Shown piece after piece: positions 53,317-64,000 of a stretch of DNA of 64,000 nt. The position numbers and the translations under genes were made by a program. The notes under the pieces were generated by a model, which worked only from the letters and a program-made list of their open reading frames with translations, did not search any database and was not told the DNA's origin. This DNA is from Chondrus crispus (Eukaryota; Rhodophyta; Florideophyceae; Gigartinales; Gigartinaceae), in NCBI RefSeq assembly GCF_000350225.1, contig NW_005179300.1:277200-341199 (forward strand), read 5' to 3'. Numbering within the stretch: the stretch's first letter is position 1; the number at the start of each line of letters is the position of its first letter.

Positions 53317-53690
53317 AATGTCGTACAGCAAGTTCACGTCTGAACGTAACCGTAGAGCGGTGTCCTGGTAGCAGTGGTAGAGCGGGATAAGAACCCAAAA
53401 AAGGGGTGTTCAATCGAACCGAAAACGGAAACACTAGTAATGTGTAGCCGCACTGGCTGGACGGTTATCCGGGCAGGGATAATAGGGGCTGCGGCGGAGT
53501 CGGCGAGTTGGAAGCCTACAGTTGGGGCCGGAGGTGCTTGCCTTTACGAGGTGGAGGCTCGAAGTAGGAGATACCTCTTATAGGTATCAAAGAACGTAGC
53601 CACCCCACTCTTCTACTACTGTACAAGGCCACCTTACATTAATTACACTAAATCATCTAATATTAATTACTATTACAGGGACCAGCTGCC
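53317..53690. other. Probable LTR remnant, no gene
   Basis: By position, sequence to the right of the reverse-oriented primer-binding site should be its LTR (plus-strand start TGTCGTAC). No matching far end was found before the Copia element, so it is likely truncated. Confidence 0.35.
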
Positions 53691-56600
53691 CTGTCAGCTA
53701 AATTGGCCAACAAAAACCGGTCCAACGACTGCCAATCACAGCTCGCCAAAGAATTACTCCTAGAGTGCCAAGTGTCCAAAACCCACTATACCACACAAAT
53801 ATGTGATGCTTTGGCCACACCGTTGGATTTAAAACCACCGCGTGAGAACTACCAGCATGGATGGGGGCAAGGATGCGCAGATTCCAAACCCATACGATAC
53901 ACGTGGGATTTATCTGTCAATGATATCAACGGTAAGCATACTGTAATGATATTTGACCTCGTAGAAGGATTTTTGCCAATGATAGTCGGACTTGATGTGA
54001 GAAGACATTCCGACACGGTTAATCGGCAGACGCCTTCGTTCATCGTCTTTCAAAGACCAAACGATAAGGGCGAAAGGACGTTCTATACGTACATTGCCAA
54101 GGATAAAGACCAGAATGATCGTATTCGGTTTGGCATTCTGCCGCACTCGAAGATCACTGCACGTAGATTACTTGGAACAAAGGTGCCTAGGCAGGAACTG
54201 AACATGGTCAAGAAGGTTCATCGGTTTACTCATGCTTCGCCAAAGGAAATGAAAAGGCTATTTGAGGACGCAAAGCTAACAACAGGGGGCATTATACAAG
54301 CATGCGACAAAGTCTCAAATGCGTGTGACGTTTGTGCCTCAACCGGAAGACCCACTGACATGAAGAAAGTGTCACTTTCGCATGTGAACGAGGTGTTCAA
54401 TCAAGAAGTTCAAGCCGATTTTGTGATAGTATATATAGGCAAGAATAAGCTTGAGGTTTTGAACATGATCGATCTGGGTACGAGGTACGGAGAGCGGGGC
54501 ATCGCAGTTAATAGGTCTGCACAAAACATGAAGGATATGATCGAGTCCGAATGGCTATATCACCATGGAGCGCCCAAAAGGTTTAGTGCAGACCCGGAAT
54601 TCTGTAGACCGGTACTACAAAGGGATTTGAAGGCCCACGCAATTGAGTTGAAGGCAAGACCCTCGAGGTCATCGTCCAAGAATGGACATATAGAAAGGAG
54701 CAACGGTGTGTTTACAATGATCTTATCTCGTTTGGCGAAGGAGAATACAACGGCTTCGCATTCAACTTTGATATAAAGGGCTTCATTCATGACCAATTTG
54801 TTTCACGGCAGTGCGAGCTTAAGTGCATTCCAGCTGGCAAGAGGATATACGCCGTCGATATTGGGTATGCCAAGTTGTATGGTTTCACCGGAAATACTGG
54901 AAGCGCACATAGAGTCAGTAGCAATAAGAGCGATTCAGAAGGTTGTCCGGTCGAAGATTCGTAACGTGGAACCGCACTCCTCGTTCCAAAAAAGGTATGC
55001 GGGTTTGGGTGTTTTTAAGACATCAAAGCAAAACGAGCGCCCAAGATGGGTGGAGGCGTGCGTGGAGGAAGGCACACGCCATATCTTGAAGTGTAGACGA
55101 AATAGGGGAGGACCAGCAATGACAGTGGCATGTGAGCATGTCCAGATAGCCCCCAAGGGTGATTTGGCGAAAGAATTAATCCTCCGAGCTTGGAAGATGA
55201 ATTATCAAGCGGAAATGAGACCGATAGTGTGACAACGATGGAAACAGACGAAAGCCCTGAAACCTTGAACGACAACAGTAACGTGAATAATTCGAATGTG
55301 GTCAGCGAATCACAGCAGCGTATGGATGACATATCCAGAGAGGAAGAAGGGAAAAATGAAGCAGGTCAACGAAGATCATTTTTCCAAGCAAGTTAAGGGC
55401 GATCCGAGCCAGGATATTAGGGACACGGCTATTGGGACGTCTGTTGATGACAAGAAAAACAAGGAACTCGAGTCGCAAGAGAAATTAGCATTGGATGAGA
55501 TATACAAGATCATCGGCTCTGCCCAGATCACGAGAAAGAAAATGGAGTGTGTACCTCCATGGCTGGTGGAGAAGGCGTTAAAGATGGAGATAGAAACAAA
55601 TTGGGAGAATGCGTATGTCGAGGTAAAGGAGCAGGACATCAGCAAGCATGCCAATGTAATTGGTTCACACGTTGTGTACAAAGTCAAGGTGGAGGAGAAT
55701 GGAGTAAAACGATTGAAAGCTAGACTTTGTCCACACGGTAACAGAGACAAAGGGAAGGATAACGTACGCAAAGATTCAGCTATAGCCCAATTTGACGTGA
55801 TAAGGTTGTTATGTAGTTTGGCTACTGTACTTGGTTTTAGGTTTGGATGCCTGGACGTGCAAGGAGCTTACTTGCAGAGTAGACCCATTCGAAAAGATAT
55901 TTTGTCAGACCACCACGCGAGTATAACGGCGCAAGAGGTGTGCTGTAGTGCCTTCTGAAAATGCCGCACGGAATCTCCGAGGCGGGACAACAATGGGCAG
56001 AGGTGTTTGAGCAATGTCTGACCAAGGAGGCAAGTTTCGAAAGGGTGCAAGGAGTGCACATCTTTTTGCAAGAAGAGGGAAAGAAAATGCAATTCGGATG
56101 CTTTTGGCCAAGGTTACTGATGACCTGTTGATGACAGGATCTATCAAAGATATTGAGATATTCACGGCGCACATTCGAGAACGCTTTCTGATAAGCAAGG
56201 CAATTGTTGATGACGTTATCAAATTTAAGGGGGCAGACATCACGCAGGACAGGCATGGATCGGTGGTACTGTCTATGGAAGCATATGTGAGAAACATCAA
56301 GTCGATACTGTTGGACGAGTCTAGGAAAAGTAGCAGAGACTCTATGGCGACAGAAAAGGAGATCACTTGGTTCAGATCATTAGCAGGCGAACTCGTTTGG
56401 CTCGGATGCGGAGCACTCCCACAAGCGGCATATGTGGCGTCATGCATGCAGCAGTGCGTACCAAGACTGAAGATTGAGCAGATTGTTCAGGCAAATGGGA
56501 TATTAAAGGAGCTGAAGGACCTGACAGCCAATGTGAAATTCCGTGTGCCAGAGCATGAACTTTTAGATGCAGTTGTTACCACGTTCTCGGACGCAGTGTT

Positions 56601-57142
56601 CAATATTTCTAGAACAAAGCAATACGGGCAAACCGGATTTGTACTGGGAATTTGTACAAGGTCAATGGAAAAAATGATCAGCTTCATCATATTGTAGATT
56701 GGGCAAGTTCAAAGCAGAGAAGAGTCACTATTCTTACGGTGCTGAAATTCTGGCATGTGCAGACGCGGATGATCGAGTATACAATCTTAAGCTGGCTCGG
56801 ACTTCTCTGTGTCCGCAAGTCTTTTTCAAGCACGTCCGTAACGTCGACTCCAAGGGACTCTAGGATACAATCACAACTTTGTATGAAGGGCGTGATTACA
56901 GGTTACACCAAACTGTTCAACGAATAAGAGATTCTTTCGAGGCTGGTGAATTGGATGTTCTAAGATGGATGCAAGGAGTTGTGAACATATCTCATGCGTT
57001 GACTAAGAGAAATCCGGTCAGTTTTCGAATGCTTAATCGTATTGCATGAAGTGGAACGCTGGAGCTTCCTGCACATAAGTCTTTCGAGGTGGACTCAGAG
57101 AAATTGGTACGAGTCGTTAAAGAAAGTGCCTTCAACGACTAG
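53691..57142 (+). mobile_element. Ty1/Copia retroelement fossil
   Basis: Parts in Copia order: a protease-like region with MIVGLDVRRHSD near 53980; a pre-integrase HHCC zinc region (HRFTH ... CDVC) near 54220-54330; an integrase core from about 54400 (QADFVIVYIG, then SKNGHIERSNGV near 54670); reverse transcriptase from about 55590 (VYKVKVEENGVKRLKARLC, then GCLDVQGAYLQSRPIRKDI); and a C-terminal RNase H part (ITWFRSLAGELVWLGCGALP, near 56360) ending with SHALTKRNP near 56990. The integrase-before-RT order defines Ty1/Copia. It is broken, with roughly five interruptions, and flanking LTRs were not identified, so it is probably old. Confidence 0.8.
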
Positions 57143-58029
57143 GAGGTGTGTGAAATACATGATAATGTTTAGGTCTAATGAATTGACTGAATGAGTATGA
57201 AATGTGGTGATCAGCCGGAAGGGCCGCGAGCATAGATTAAGGTGTGCGTATGACAAAACACACACATATACAGAGGAAGCAGCCAGCGGGAGAGGAGTGC
57301 GACATTGAATCGCTAGGAGGAAGGGTCATGGGCAAAGAAGTAACAAATGCATAAGCGAAGGATCGCGGAGGACATAGTGCACGTAGGGGATGTGCAATGA
57401 CATTGCACTTGTAAGGGAATTACAATGTGAAACACCGAGGAAGCAGAATTGAGAAAAGAGGCGCAGGACGATGCGAAGAATGGGAGGAAACCCAAAGGGA
57501 CTTAGGTATTTATACAGCTTAGAGGAGAGCTAGTAGGGAAGAAAAAGAGGGGACAAGCGACGGGGAGATTTGAACCGAAGCCAGCTGATGCTGAATATTT
57601 GCCACACGCACCAGATTGTAGCACGCCGTAGTTTGAAGGGAGCAAACACATTCCTGAAACAATATGTCTCACGGAAAACCCACAACGGTACCTTCGAAGG
57701 CACCTCTCCATTAAGGGCCGGCCGCTTCTGCGCCCTGGCTCCCCCCTTCTAGTTACAATAAAGGTCGACCATTCAAAGGCACAGTATGTAGTACCAAGGG
57801 TACTGTAGTCAATATACACGTGGACAAATTTTTCGTGTAAATCTCCCAGATCTTGTCGCTTGTGCAAAGTCCACGCATAAGAGCCCCATCACCACCAAGA
57901 TGCTGGCTGTACTGCTGTACACATTATTGGATCTGACAAAGGAAAGCAACTGTGTTCCGTTGCGCTCCGCAATAGTCTTGGTTTTCGGTTGACATTCCCG
58001 CCGAGCTCATCCACAGAATCTCATGCGCA
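57143..58029. other. Intergenic, GluRS promoter side
   Basis: No gene is seen. A palindrome copy lies at 57791-57803. The last 200 bases should contain the promoter of the glutamyl-tRNA synthetase gene. Confidence 0.5.
57791..57803. repeat. Dispersed palindrome, single copy
   Basis: GTACCAAGGGTAC flanked by AGTA... and ...TGTAG, the same as at 4646 and 12564. Confidence 0.7.
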
Positions 58030-59724
58030 ATGAGCTCCGCGATAGCGAGAGCAGCCTTTGCAACGTCCACGTCCGTTTCCTTGCGACGCTCCTCTCCATT
58101 GCCCTCATCGTTCCAGTCTCTTTCACGACCCGTTTTGTGGCGGTCCGCCGCATTGAGATCTCGTCGGTTCGCAACTCCTTCAGCAACAGTAGCACCGGCG
58201 ACAAAGCAGGTACGCGTTCGTTTTGCACCGTCACCAACTGGTGCACTTCATGTCGGTGGAGCACGCACCGCTTTGTACAACTGGTTGCTTGCACGACAAA
58301 CAAAGGGTGCGTTTCTAGTCCGTGTTGAAGATACCGATGTTGTACGTTCAACTCGAGAGTCAGAGGATATGGTTCTCGAAGATCTGACATGGTTGGGGCT
58401 TCATTGGGATGAAGGGCCGCGAGTTGGCGGTGATAGAGGTCCCTATCGACAGAGTGAGCGATCTACAATTTACGTAGAGCTCGCGGACAAGCTGGTCAGG
58501 GAGGGCAAAGCATACCCCTGCTTCTGTACAGAGGAAGAGCTGGACAGGAAAAGAGAGGAAGCAGAGCGAGAAGGAAGACCTCCGCAATATGACGGGACTT
58601 GGAGAGATGCCGATCCGGAGGAGGTCAAGAAAAGAATTGACAACGGCGAACAGTATACTGTCAGGTTTAAAGTCCCGTCTGGAAGCAGGGTCATCATTGA
58701 TGATGCAGTCCGCGGTAAAGTGGCATGGGACGCAGATTCTACTGTGGGCGACTTCATCATTCTGCGGAGCACAGGTGTGCCGGTTTACAACTTTTGCGTA
58801 GCGGTTGATGACGCTTTGATGGGCGTTTCAACAGTACTTCGTGCAGAGGAGCATCTAACAAACACTCTGCGCCAGGTGCTCATTTTGCGCGCGTTGGACT
58901 TCGAGACTCCTGAGTACGCGCACTGTTCACTCATCCTGGGTTCAGATCGCTCCAAACTGTCAAAACGACATGGGGCAACATCTGTTACGCTATTCCGAGA
59001 GGAGGGATATCTACCCGTTGCTATGATCAATTATCTAGCGATGCTGGGATGGAATGATGGCACTGAGAAGGAGATCTATACTGTTGAAGAACTAATCGAA
59101 GTGTTCGACATTCACCGAATCACCAAATCACCTGCCATGTTTGATGGGGACAAGCTGCGCTACATCAACGGACAGCATTTACGCGCGTTGCCTTCCAAAG
59201 AGTTGGAGGATCTTGTTCTTGCAGAATGGAAGCTGTCTGGAGTGTTTAACGATACTCTGGAGGCAGATTCGCCTCTGGCGCAAGCTGCTGTTGCGCTCGT
59301 GCGTGGATCTTTAGAACTTGTGAATGATGCGAATGAGGAAATGCAGAAGGCGTTTGCATACCCGTTGGACGAGACGCTTGCATCAGGGGAGGCAGACGAG
59401 TTGATAGGAGAGGATGGTGGTTTCAATGAGGTCGCTAGTGCCGCGCTTCGCGCTTACGATGCGGGGGAATTGCCGATTGGAGATGACGGGGAAGAGCACA
59501 AAGGGAAGTGGAAAAAATGGGTCAAAGCAGTAGGGAAAGAGTATGGTCGGAAAGGAAAACGATTGTTTCATCCACTTAGACTAGCGCTCACTGGAAAAAT
59601 GAGCGGACCGGATGTGGGTGAAATCCTGCAGATTTTGTACTTGACAGAGAAGGGTGAAGCCGCAACGAGTTTTGTTCCACTTGCAGAGCGAATGGAAGCT
59701 TTGAGGAACAAACTAGGGGCTTAG
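58030..59724 (+). CDS. GLTX: Glutamyl-tRNA synthetase, organellar type
   Basis: Charges tRNA-Glu (and often tRNA-Gln in organelles) with glutamate for translation; in plastids the product also feeds tetrapyrrole synthesis. The protein has 564 residues and a single exon. Residues 1-58 are Ser/Ala/Arg-rich without acids (MSSAIARAAFATSTSVSLRR), a typical plastid or mitochondrial transit peptide. The bacterial-type core follows: RFAPSPTGALHVGGARTALY with the HIGH signature at 73-76; FLVRVEDTD; YPCFCTEEEL; GDFIILRSTGVPVYNF; HCSLILGSDRSKLSKRHGA with the KMSKS loop (KLSKR) near 307-313; and the C-terminal anticodon-binding helices ending LYLTEKGEAATSFVPLAERM. It belongs to the GluRS family of bacterial ancestry and is probably dual-targeted, which is inference from the leader and from the plant homologue. 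Confidence 0.95.
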   Translation: MSSAIARAAFATSTSVSLRRSSPLPSSFQSLSRPVLWRSAALRSRRFATPSATVAPATKQVRVRFAPSPTGALHVGGARTALYNWLLARQTKGAFLVRVEDTDVVRSTRESEDMVLEDLTWLGLHWDEGPRVGGDRGPYRQSERSTIYVELADKLVREGKAYPCFCTEEELDRKREEAEREGRPPQYDGTWRDADPEEVKKRIDNGEQYTVRFKVPSGSRVIIDDAVRGKVAWDADSTVGDFIILRSTGVPVYNFCVAVDDALMGVSTVLRAEEHLTNTLRQVLILRALDFETPEYAHCSLILGSDRSKLSKRHGATSVTLFREEGYLPVAMINYLAMLGWNDGTEKEIYTVEELIEVFDIHRITKSPAMFDGDKLRYINGQHLRALPSKELEDLVLAEWKLSGVFNDTLEADSPLAQAAVALVRGSLELVNDANEEMQKAFAYPLDETLASGEADELIGEDGGFNEVASAALRAYDAGELPIGDDGEEHKGKWKKWVKAVGKEYGRKGKRLFHPLRLALTGKMSGPDVGEILQILYLTEKGEAATSFVPLAERMEALRNKLGA

Positions 59725-60109
59725 TGAATGAACATGAGTATGCGCACATTTGGATCAAGGATTCCAATAAATCATTTCATGACGATCACAGATTCCCGCG
59801 ACAACGGCCTCTGACTGCAAGGGAGGCGACAAAGCTGTCACTCGTAGTAATCTCCGTCACGTATGAAAAACAACGAAATGACTACATGACGACTAGCTAA
59901 AAAGTATTGCAATGACGGCATGCAGGAGTCGGTTTATGCATAACATGTGGCAACATGTTCTAGCCGAACTACGATGGCGCGAAGCACGAAACGCGGGGAG
60001 CGCAGACGACAGATGAGATCTGATCCTTACTTCACGAGCACTGCGCATTCGGGTGACACCGACTTGCCAGTTGAGCAATGGCCGGAACTCCGCAATACAG
60101 AAGTTGCGC
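59725..60109. other. Intergenic, no gene seen
   Basis: The spacer lies between convergent GluRS and uL24 genes and is likely both 3' ends. An AATAAA signal at about 59767 could serve GluRS polyadenylation. Confidence 0.5.
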
Positions 60110-60544
60110 TTAATCGACGTCGGCCATGGGCACGTTAACCTCTCCCTCAGAGAACTTGCCCTTGTCTTGCTTCGCTTCCCTGTTCTTCCTATCAAGAATA
60201 GCCTTTCTATCCTTATCCATCTTGATCTTGGTGATGACCATGTTGCTTGGGTGGATTCCGACGGGGACCGGCATTTGGTTTGCCTTTTCCTTAGTGCAGC
60301 GTTCGACGTGGACGACGTATTTCTTTCGGTAGCACGTGAGGACCTTACCATCACCCTTGAAGTTTCCACGAACGATCTTGACTTCGTCACCCTTGCGCAG
60401 TGGCAGCGAGCGAACATTGTGCTTCTGACGGAGCTCAGAGCTCAGAGCAGCCGACATGATAATACGACGCACGGACGAGGGGGCGGTGAAATGGGCCTTG
60501 CGGCTCTTGCGCCGCGAAGACGAAACCGCACTGGACTGCTTCAT
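60110..60544 (-). CDS. RPL26: Cytosolic ribosomal protein uL24 (RPL26)
   Basis: Large-subunit protein near the exit tunnel, 144 residues, matching the usual eukaryotic length of about 145. It starts [20 protein letters not shown]. The eukaryotic signature [20 protein letters not shown] and [20 protein letters not shown] lead into the KOW motif at about 51-70 ([19 protein letters not shown]). [18 protein letters not shown] and [19 protein letters not shown] follow. An upstream in-frame ATG at 60646 would add 34 Ser/Ala/Arg-rich residues, but the family start is the internal one. No intron is seen. It faces the GluRS gene tail to tail. Confidence 0.95.
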   Translation of the reverse strand: MKQSSAVSSSRRKSRKAHFTAPSSVRRIIMSAALSSELRQKHNVRSLPLRKGDEVKIVRGNFKGDGKVLTCYRKKYVVHVERCTKEKANQMPVPVGIHPSNMVITKIKMDKDRKAILDRKNREAKQDKGKFSEGEVNVPMADVD

Positions 60545-61075
60545 GGTGCTAGACGTTTGCGGCTGTCGTCGAGCTGTGCGCGAGAGGGCTCTGATGGAAA
60601 AGGCAGGGAGTGTGGCCGACTGAGAAGGGCTTGCGGATATTGCCACATCGGCCGGCGGGCCATCGGCGGGAATGACACACGAGGCGAGAAGTCCAGTGTT
60701 GAAAATTGAAAATAATGAAGGGGTTGGTTGAACGCCGGCGATCGATTTTATTTAGGGCACTTGGATCGAGATCCCAACCAGATCGATGCCAATCCGGTTT
60801 AGAGAAAGACCCGTACACGTGGCGTCATATCAAGACAAGGATGTCACTAGGCGGTGTCACCAGTCATCTCAGTGTCTTGAGATCAAAAACCGCTCCTTTC
60901 GACCTCACGCCTCATCCCATTTATCCCTCTTTCTTGCATTGCTCCATTACTCCTCTCATCACAAGAGGCACAATTGGAGGTCACCTCTGCTATATCCCCG
61001 TCGTCAACCCGTTCCCCCTGGCATATTCCAAATTGCTCCTAACGCAGGCTTCTCAAACCAACCGACGAAGATGCG
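60545..61075. other. Divergent promoter region
   Basis: The spacer lies between the divergent uL24 and SMP/EF-hand/C2 genes. No gene is seen. The core pyrimidine stretch around 60880-61030 is CT-rich, as in 5' regions elsewhere in the window. Confidence 0.5.
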
Positions 61076-63202
61076 ATGGCAATCGGCCGCTCGCCGGGCA
61101 ACACGAGCGCCGCGAGCATGCGGCCATTGCTGTTGCTCTTTCTAGCAACCCCCTCCCACTCAGTCCGCCTTCTTTCTCCTCACCGAGTTCCGGTTTTGAA
61201 AGGAAAGCGCCTTCGTGGATGTCCAACAACTCCAAGCGTAACATGTCAAGCTCCTCGCGTCACAATTTTGCCATCCCCACTACCACATGTCGCCACAGCT
61301 ACCCGACGTAGCGCTCGTGTTCAAATTCTCACCGACTTCTCATCAAACCCGCTAGCTGCAGTCACTGACCGCGCCGCCGACCCTTTGTCAGCCTGTATGC
61401 TTGTCGTTGCCGCCACTCTCGGCGCAATTCTCTCCGGTTTTGCGGTTGGTAGGAGGACACCGGTCCTTGTCGGATCTTCCTCGTCGCCCCCACGCCAGTC
61501 TGATGGGCAGCGTAAGGAAATTGATGACAGCAACGCCTTCCTACTTTCAACTCGACCCAATCAAATTGGTCGCTCCAGCCCGGGCGAGAGTTCTTTATGG
61601 CTGAACATGAGGTTTGTTTTCCAGTGACGGTCGTTCTGCACCCACTCGTTCGCATAGAGCAACTGACTTGAAATGTGTTTCTTTGTTCCTCCTTAAATTT
61701 ATATATCCTTTGCTGCATTCGGCAGTCTCCGTACAGTGTGGCGACTATTTCGCAAGTCAACAAACTCGCTGACAAGAGATGTGTTGCAGCCAGTTTTGAA
61801 CGACATGGAGTTGCCTCCCATGGTCGAATCCGTGCTTATAACTAAACTGACCATGGGGGAGAGCCCGGCACTGGTTCAGAAGATCCAGCGACTTCCCTCT
61901 CGGTCTCTCAGCGAAATACAATATCGATTTGGTTTGCGTCTCGTCGGTGATAGGGACGGTCGCATCGAGATGAACGTCGCCGTTCGTCTCCCAGCCACCA
62001 AGAGGCTAATCAATATTCCGATTAGCGTCAGCTCGCTCGACATTGAGGCCCAAGTGTGGGTCGGCTTTACTCTAATCCCATACAAGCCCTGGATCAAGTT
62101 TGCGCAATGGGCACTCGTCAGCATGCCAATCGTTAAACTCAAGCTTCGGATTGCTGATTATCTCCCAGTTTCGGCAATTCCGTTTTTATCTACCATTCTC
62201 AACAAAATTCTTACAAAGGACGTGCCACGCGAATTTCTCTTTCCGAAGACGCAATTTATCGATCTCATGGAAGAAAGAGAAACAAACGTTGAGCGGGAGA
62301 TGGACGTTCTCAACGCCGGAGGGGTTCGCCCACACTCCCGTGCTACGTCTAAAGAAGACCTTAGGACCAAGGTTCCAGAGCTGGTCAACTTGTTTAATGT
62401 GTTGGACTTGGATGACGACGGCGTATTGAGTCCTGCAGAAGTCTCCAGCGGCCTTATTGAATGGGGCTATGCGTCAGAAGCGGACAGAAATTCAATTGCA
62501 AATTTGCTCGATATTAACGATGACGGCAAGGTTGATCTTCAAGAATTTGTCAGTGTATGGGGGGACCTCAAAAACGTCTTCGTTCCACGACGGTTTCGAG
62601 GTGTACTAACCGGCCTGTTGCTACGAGCGGAAGGCCTTCGTCGGCCTACCCTTGGAAGGACAGATCCGTACGTAGTGCTGGAGGTCGAGTCTCAGTCAAC
62701 AATTTCAAAGAAGAATAGCGAGACCTCAGAGATCGGAAGTGGAAATGGGTCCGCGGTTTGGAACGAAGTAAGTTATTTTTCACTCAGCAAGCGTCGCACT
62801 TAGAAATATATACCCCCCCCCCTCCCCATCGTCCGGTTGTTTTGCCACACTAACAATCGCTTCATTTCGCCTTTAAATGACTTCGCATAGGGGTGGGAAT
62901 TGTTCGTGCAAAAACCGAAAACGGGCATGCTCAGAATCAAGGTTTTGGAGGGATGCTACTTAACTTATTACCGCGATTTTCTGGCACCTCCAATTGACTC
63001 ACTCACGCACAGCGGGGCCGGCTCGATGACAAGTCTCGTCGCAAAAGCCAACAGCCTGAACAGGATAATTGGATACGGTAGCATTCCCATCTCTCAAATT
63101 AGTGGTACTGCTGCTTCTTTCTGGATCGACCTATCATCCGGGGGCGGCCGTGTCAAGATGGACGTCCAGTTTAACGAGTTTGTAGATCCAAAAGTACCTT
63201 AA
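61076..63202 (+). CDS. SMP, EF-hand and C2 domain membrane protein, three exons
   Basis: Likely a synaptotagmin-like lipid transfer protein at membrane contact sites. The exons are 61076-61611, 61726-62767 and 62891-63202, giving 629 residues. Donors are GTTTGT and GTAAGT, acceptors GGCAG and CATAG, and both joins restore conserved motifs (SLWLNM-SLRTVW; VWNE-GWELFVQ). Residues 1-85 are Ser/Pro/Arg-rich and could be a plastid leader. A membrane helix lies at 104-125 (LSACMLVVAATLGAILSGF). The SMP domain, which binds and carries lipids, runs about 170-375 (ESSLWLN..., PLSEIQYRFG-like, VWVGFTLIPYKPWIK). Two EF-hands (DLDDDGVLSPAE near 406 and DINDDGKVDLQE near 441) have the Asp/Glu calcium ligands. 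A C2 domain from about 471 (GVLTGLLLRAEGL, GRTDPYVVLEV) ends the protein. Plant NTMC2 and extended synaptotagmins have SMP+C2, but an EF pair between them is uncommon. Confidence 0.88.
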
Positions 63203-63518
63203 TCGATTGATGGATGCGCCTACCTTGTCAATCGACTATGCAGTCATTTGCCCTTCAGCCAGCTTGTTCCATGCCATAGCAAAGAACATATCTCCATCGA
63301 CGGCCCCGTATAGAGCGATTGAAAATGATCGAAGCAAGGTGGCTGACGAATAGTAGATTGTGCTCGAATTCTGCTTTGCGGCTTGCCTCGAAGTTGCCAT
63401 AGGAAAGCGCAATACTGTTGGCAGATCTTGCGGAGTTGTTTAGTTTATGTGTTTCTGCGGAGTGTATACCGCGTGAAGACTAAGTTAGCAAGGAAGGAGA
63501 TACATATCAGATGCAATA
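63203..63518. other. Intergenic, no gene seen
   Basis: The spacer lies between convergent genes. Nothing is recognised. Confidence 0.5.
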
Positions 63519-64000
63519 TCACGCCGGGAAGCGGCGAGGTTCTAGAGTTTGATTGTTCATGGCAACTATAGAATCGTGGATCCTTCTTCGAGGGAATTTT
63601 CGATTTGTGTACGCCATTGCTCGCTCATACACGCGCTCTCTTTGCTTGACTTTCAAGGAAGAAGTGGCGGATCCATGGCCGCCTACACCACGCTCAAATT
63701 TAGCGCTATACGCTCCGACGGAGAAGCCATTAACCCAGGCTTCATAACTAAGTACGCAATCCTGCCAAACTCCAGGCTCTCCGCGCTTTGCTATTGTTAG
63801 TTCAAGCCCTCCTGCTCTGCGCAAGAGGCTCCGCCGAACGAAAACTGGTGCTATCCATACGCACTCAGCGTACATGAACGGCAGGCCCGTTGTTGGTTCA
63901 ATAAACGGAAGGGGTTGAGTGTTTCCTTTCCGAAGGCCACCATGCGTGCTAGTCTGCTCGCCGTATTCATATCCCACACCAGTGGCATGGTCCCATAGCT
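63519..64000 (-). CDS. Glycosyltransferase-like protein, C-terminal part (runs off window)
   Basis: The frame is open from the right edge and ends at 63519-63521, giving about 160 residues of a C terminus. VWIAPVFVRRSLLRRAGGL followed by GEPGVWQDCVLSYEAWVNGF and AYSAKFERGVGGHGSA resembles the acceptor-side half of family-2-like glycosyltransferases (pattern: iGPl.vRRs.f...GGfde......GepGi..D.elslr.W..Gy.vg.y...F...vGg.Gt). The enzyme would transfer a sugar in the secretory pathway. The N-terminal half, with the nucleotide-sugar site and DXD motif, lies outside the window, so the donor and acceptor cannot be judged. Confidence 0.6.
   Translation of the reverse strand, partial: LWDHATGVGYEYGEQTSTHGGLRKGNTQPLPFIEPTTGLPFMYAECVWIAPVFVRRSLLRRAGGLELTIAKRGEPGVWQDCVLSYEAWVNGFSVGAYSAKFERGVGGHGSATSSLKVKQRERVYERAMAYTNRKFPRRRIHDSIVAMNNQTLEPRRFPA

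Noticed and set aside
53361-53420. tRNA-like sequence (AGCAGTGGTAGAGCG followed by GTTCAATCG)
   Set aside because: It has A-box and B-box resemblance, but the anticodon stem pairs at only three positions and no acceptor stem closes. It lies in a probable LTR remnant.

Overview
The window is nuclear DNA from a eukaryote, most likely a small unicellular alga; a mesophilic red alga of the Porphyridium kind is my best guess (about 0.5). The reasons are: compact genes with few short spliceosomal introns (five found, 104-129 nt, donors mostly GTACGT); organelle-type leader sequences on the NhaD antiporter and the glutamyl-tRNA synthetase; a cytosolic ribosomal protein; and relics of a Sel1-repeat gene. 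The organism call is inference, because no marker gene settles it.

Left part (1-14.2 kb, host genes): two tandem genes for the catalytic subunit of glutamate-cysteine ligase, the first step of glutathione synthesis, which share an almost identical 760-bp block; a small hypothetical gene between them; a PET117-like cytochrome oxidase assembly factor; an NhaD-type sodium/proton antiporter with an intron and a final exon that is easy to miss; and a three-exon mitochondrial carrier. Intergenic stretches carry several strong hairpins and a recurring GTACCAAGGGTAC palindrome.

Middle-left (14.2-27.8 kb, accessory DNA): a CATGGGCTTGCAT minisatellite, a perfect 42-bp palindrome, a decayed cut-and-paste DNA transposon with a Plavaka/CACTA-like transposase, an intact orphan 686-codon gene just downstream of it, and a dead gene made of Sel1-like repeats running into a CBS/TlyC-like segment.

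Middle-right (27.8-57.1 kb, retroelement nest): three copies of a roughly 1.04-kb LTR delimit a large Ty3/Gypsy chromovirus fossil and a second internal region. A fourth, different LTR, a reverse-oriented Gypsy 5' fragment and a Ty1/Copia fossil complete the nest. The most unusual point is that long reading frames on the strand opposite to the element lie just upstream of the polypurine tract and 3' LTR in three places and in two LTR families.

Right part (57.1-64 kb, host genes again): a glutamyl-tRNA synthetase with an organellar leader, cytosolic ribosomal protein uL24 (RPL26), a three-exon membrane protein with SMP, paired EF-hand and C2 domains (probably a calcium-controlled lipid transfer protein at membrane contacts), and the 3' end of a glycosyltransferase-like gene that leaves the window on the right.
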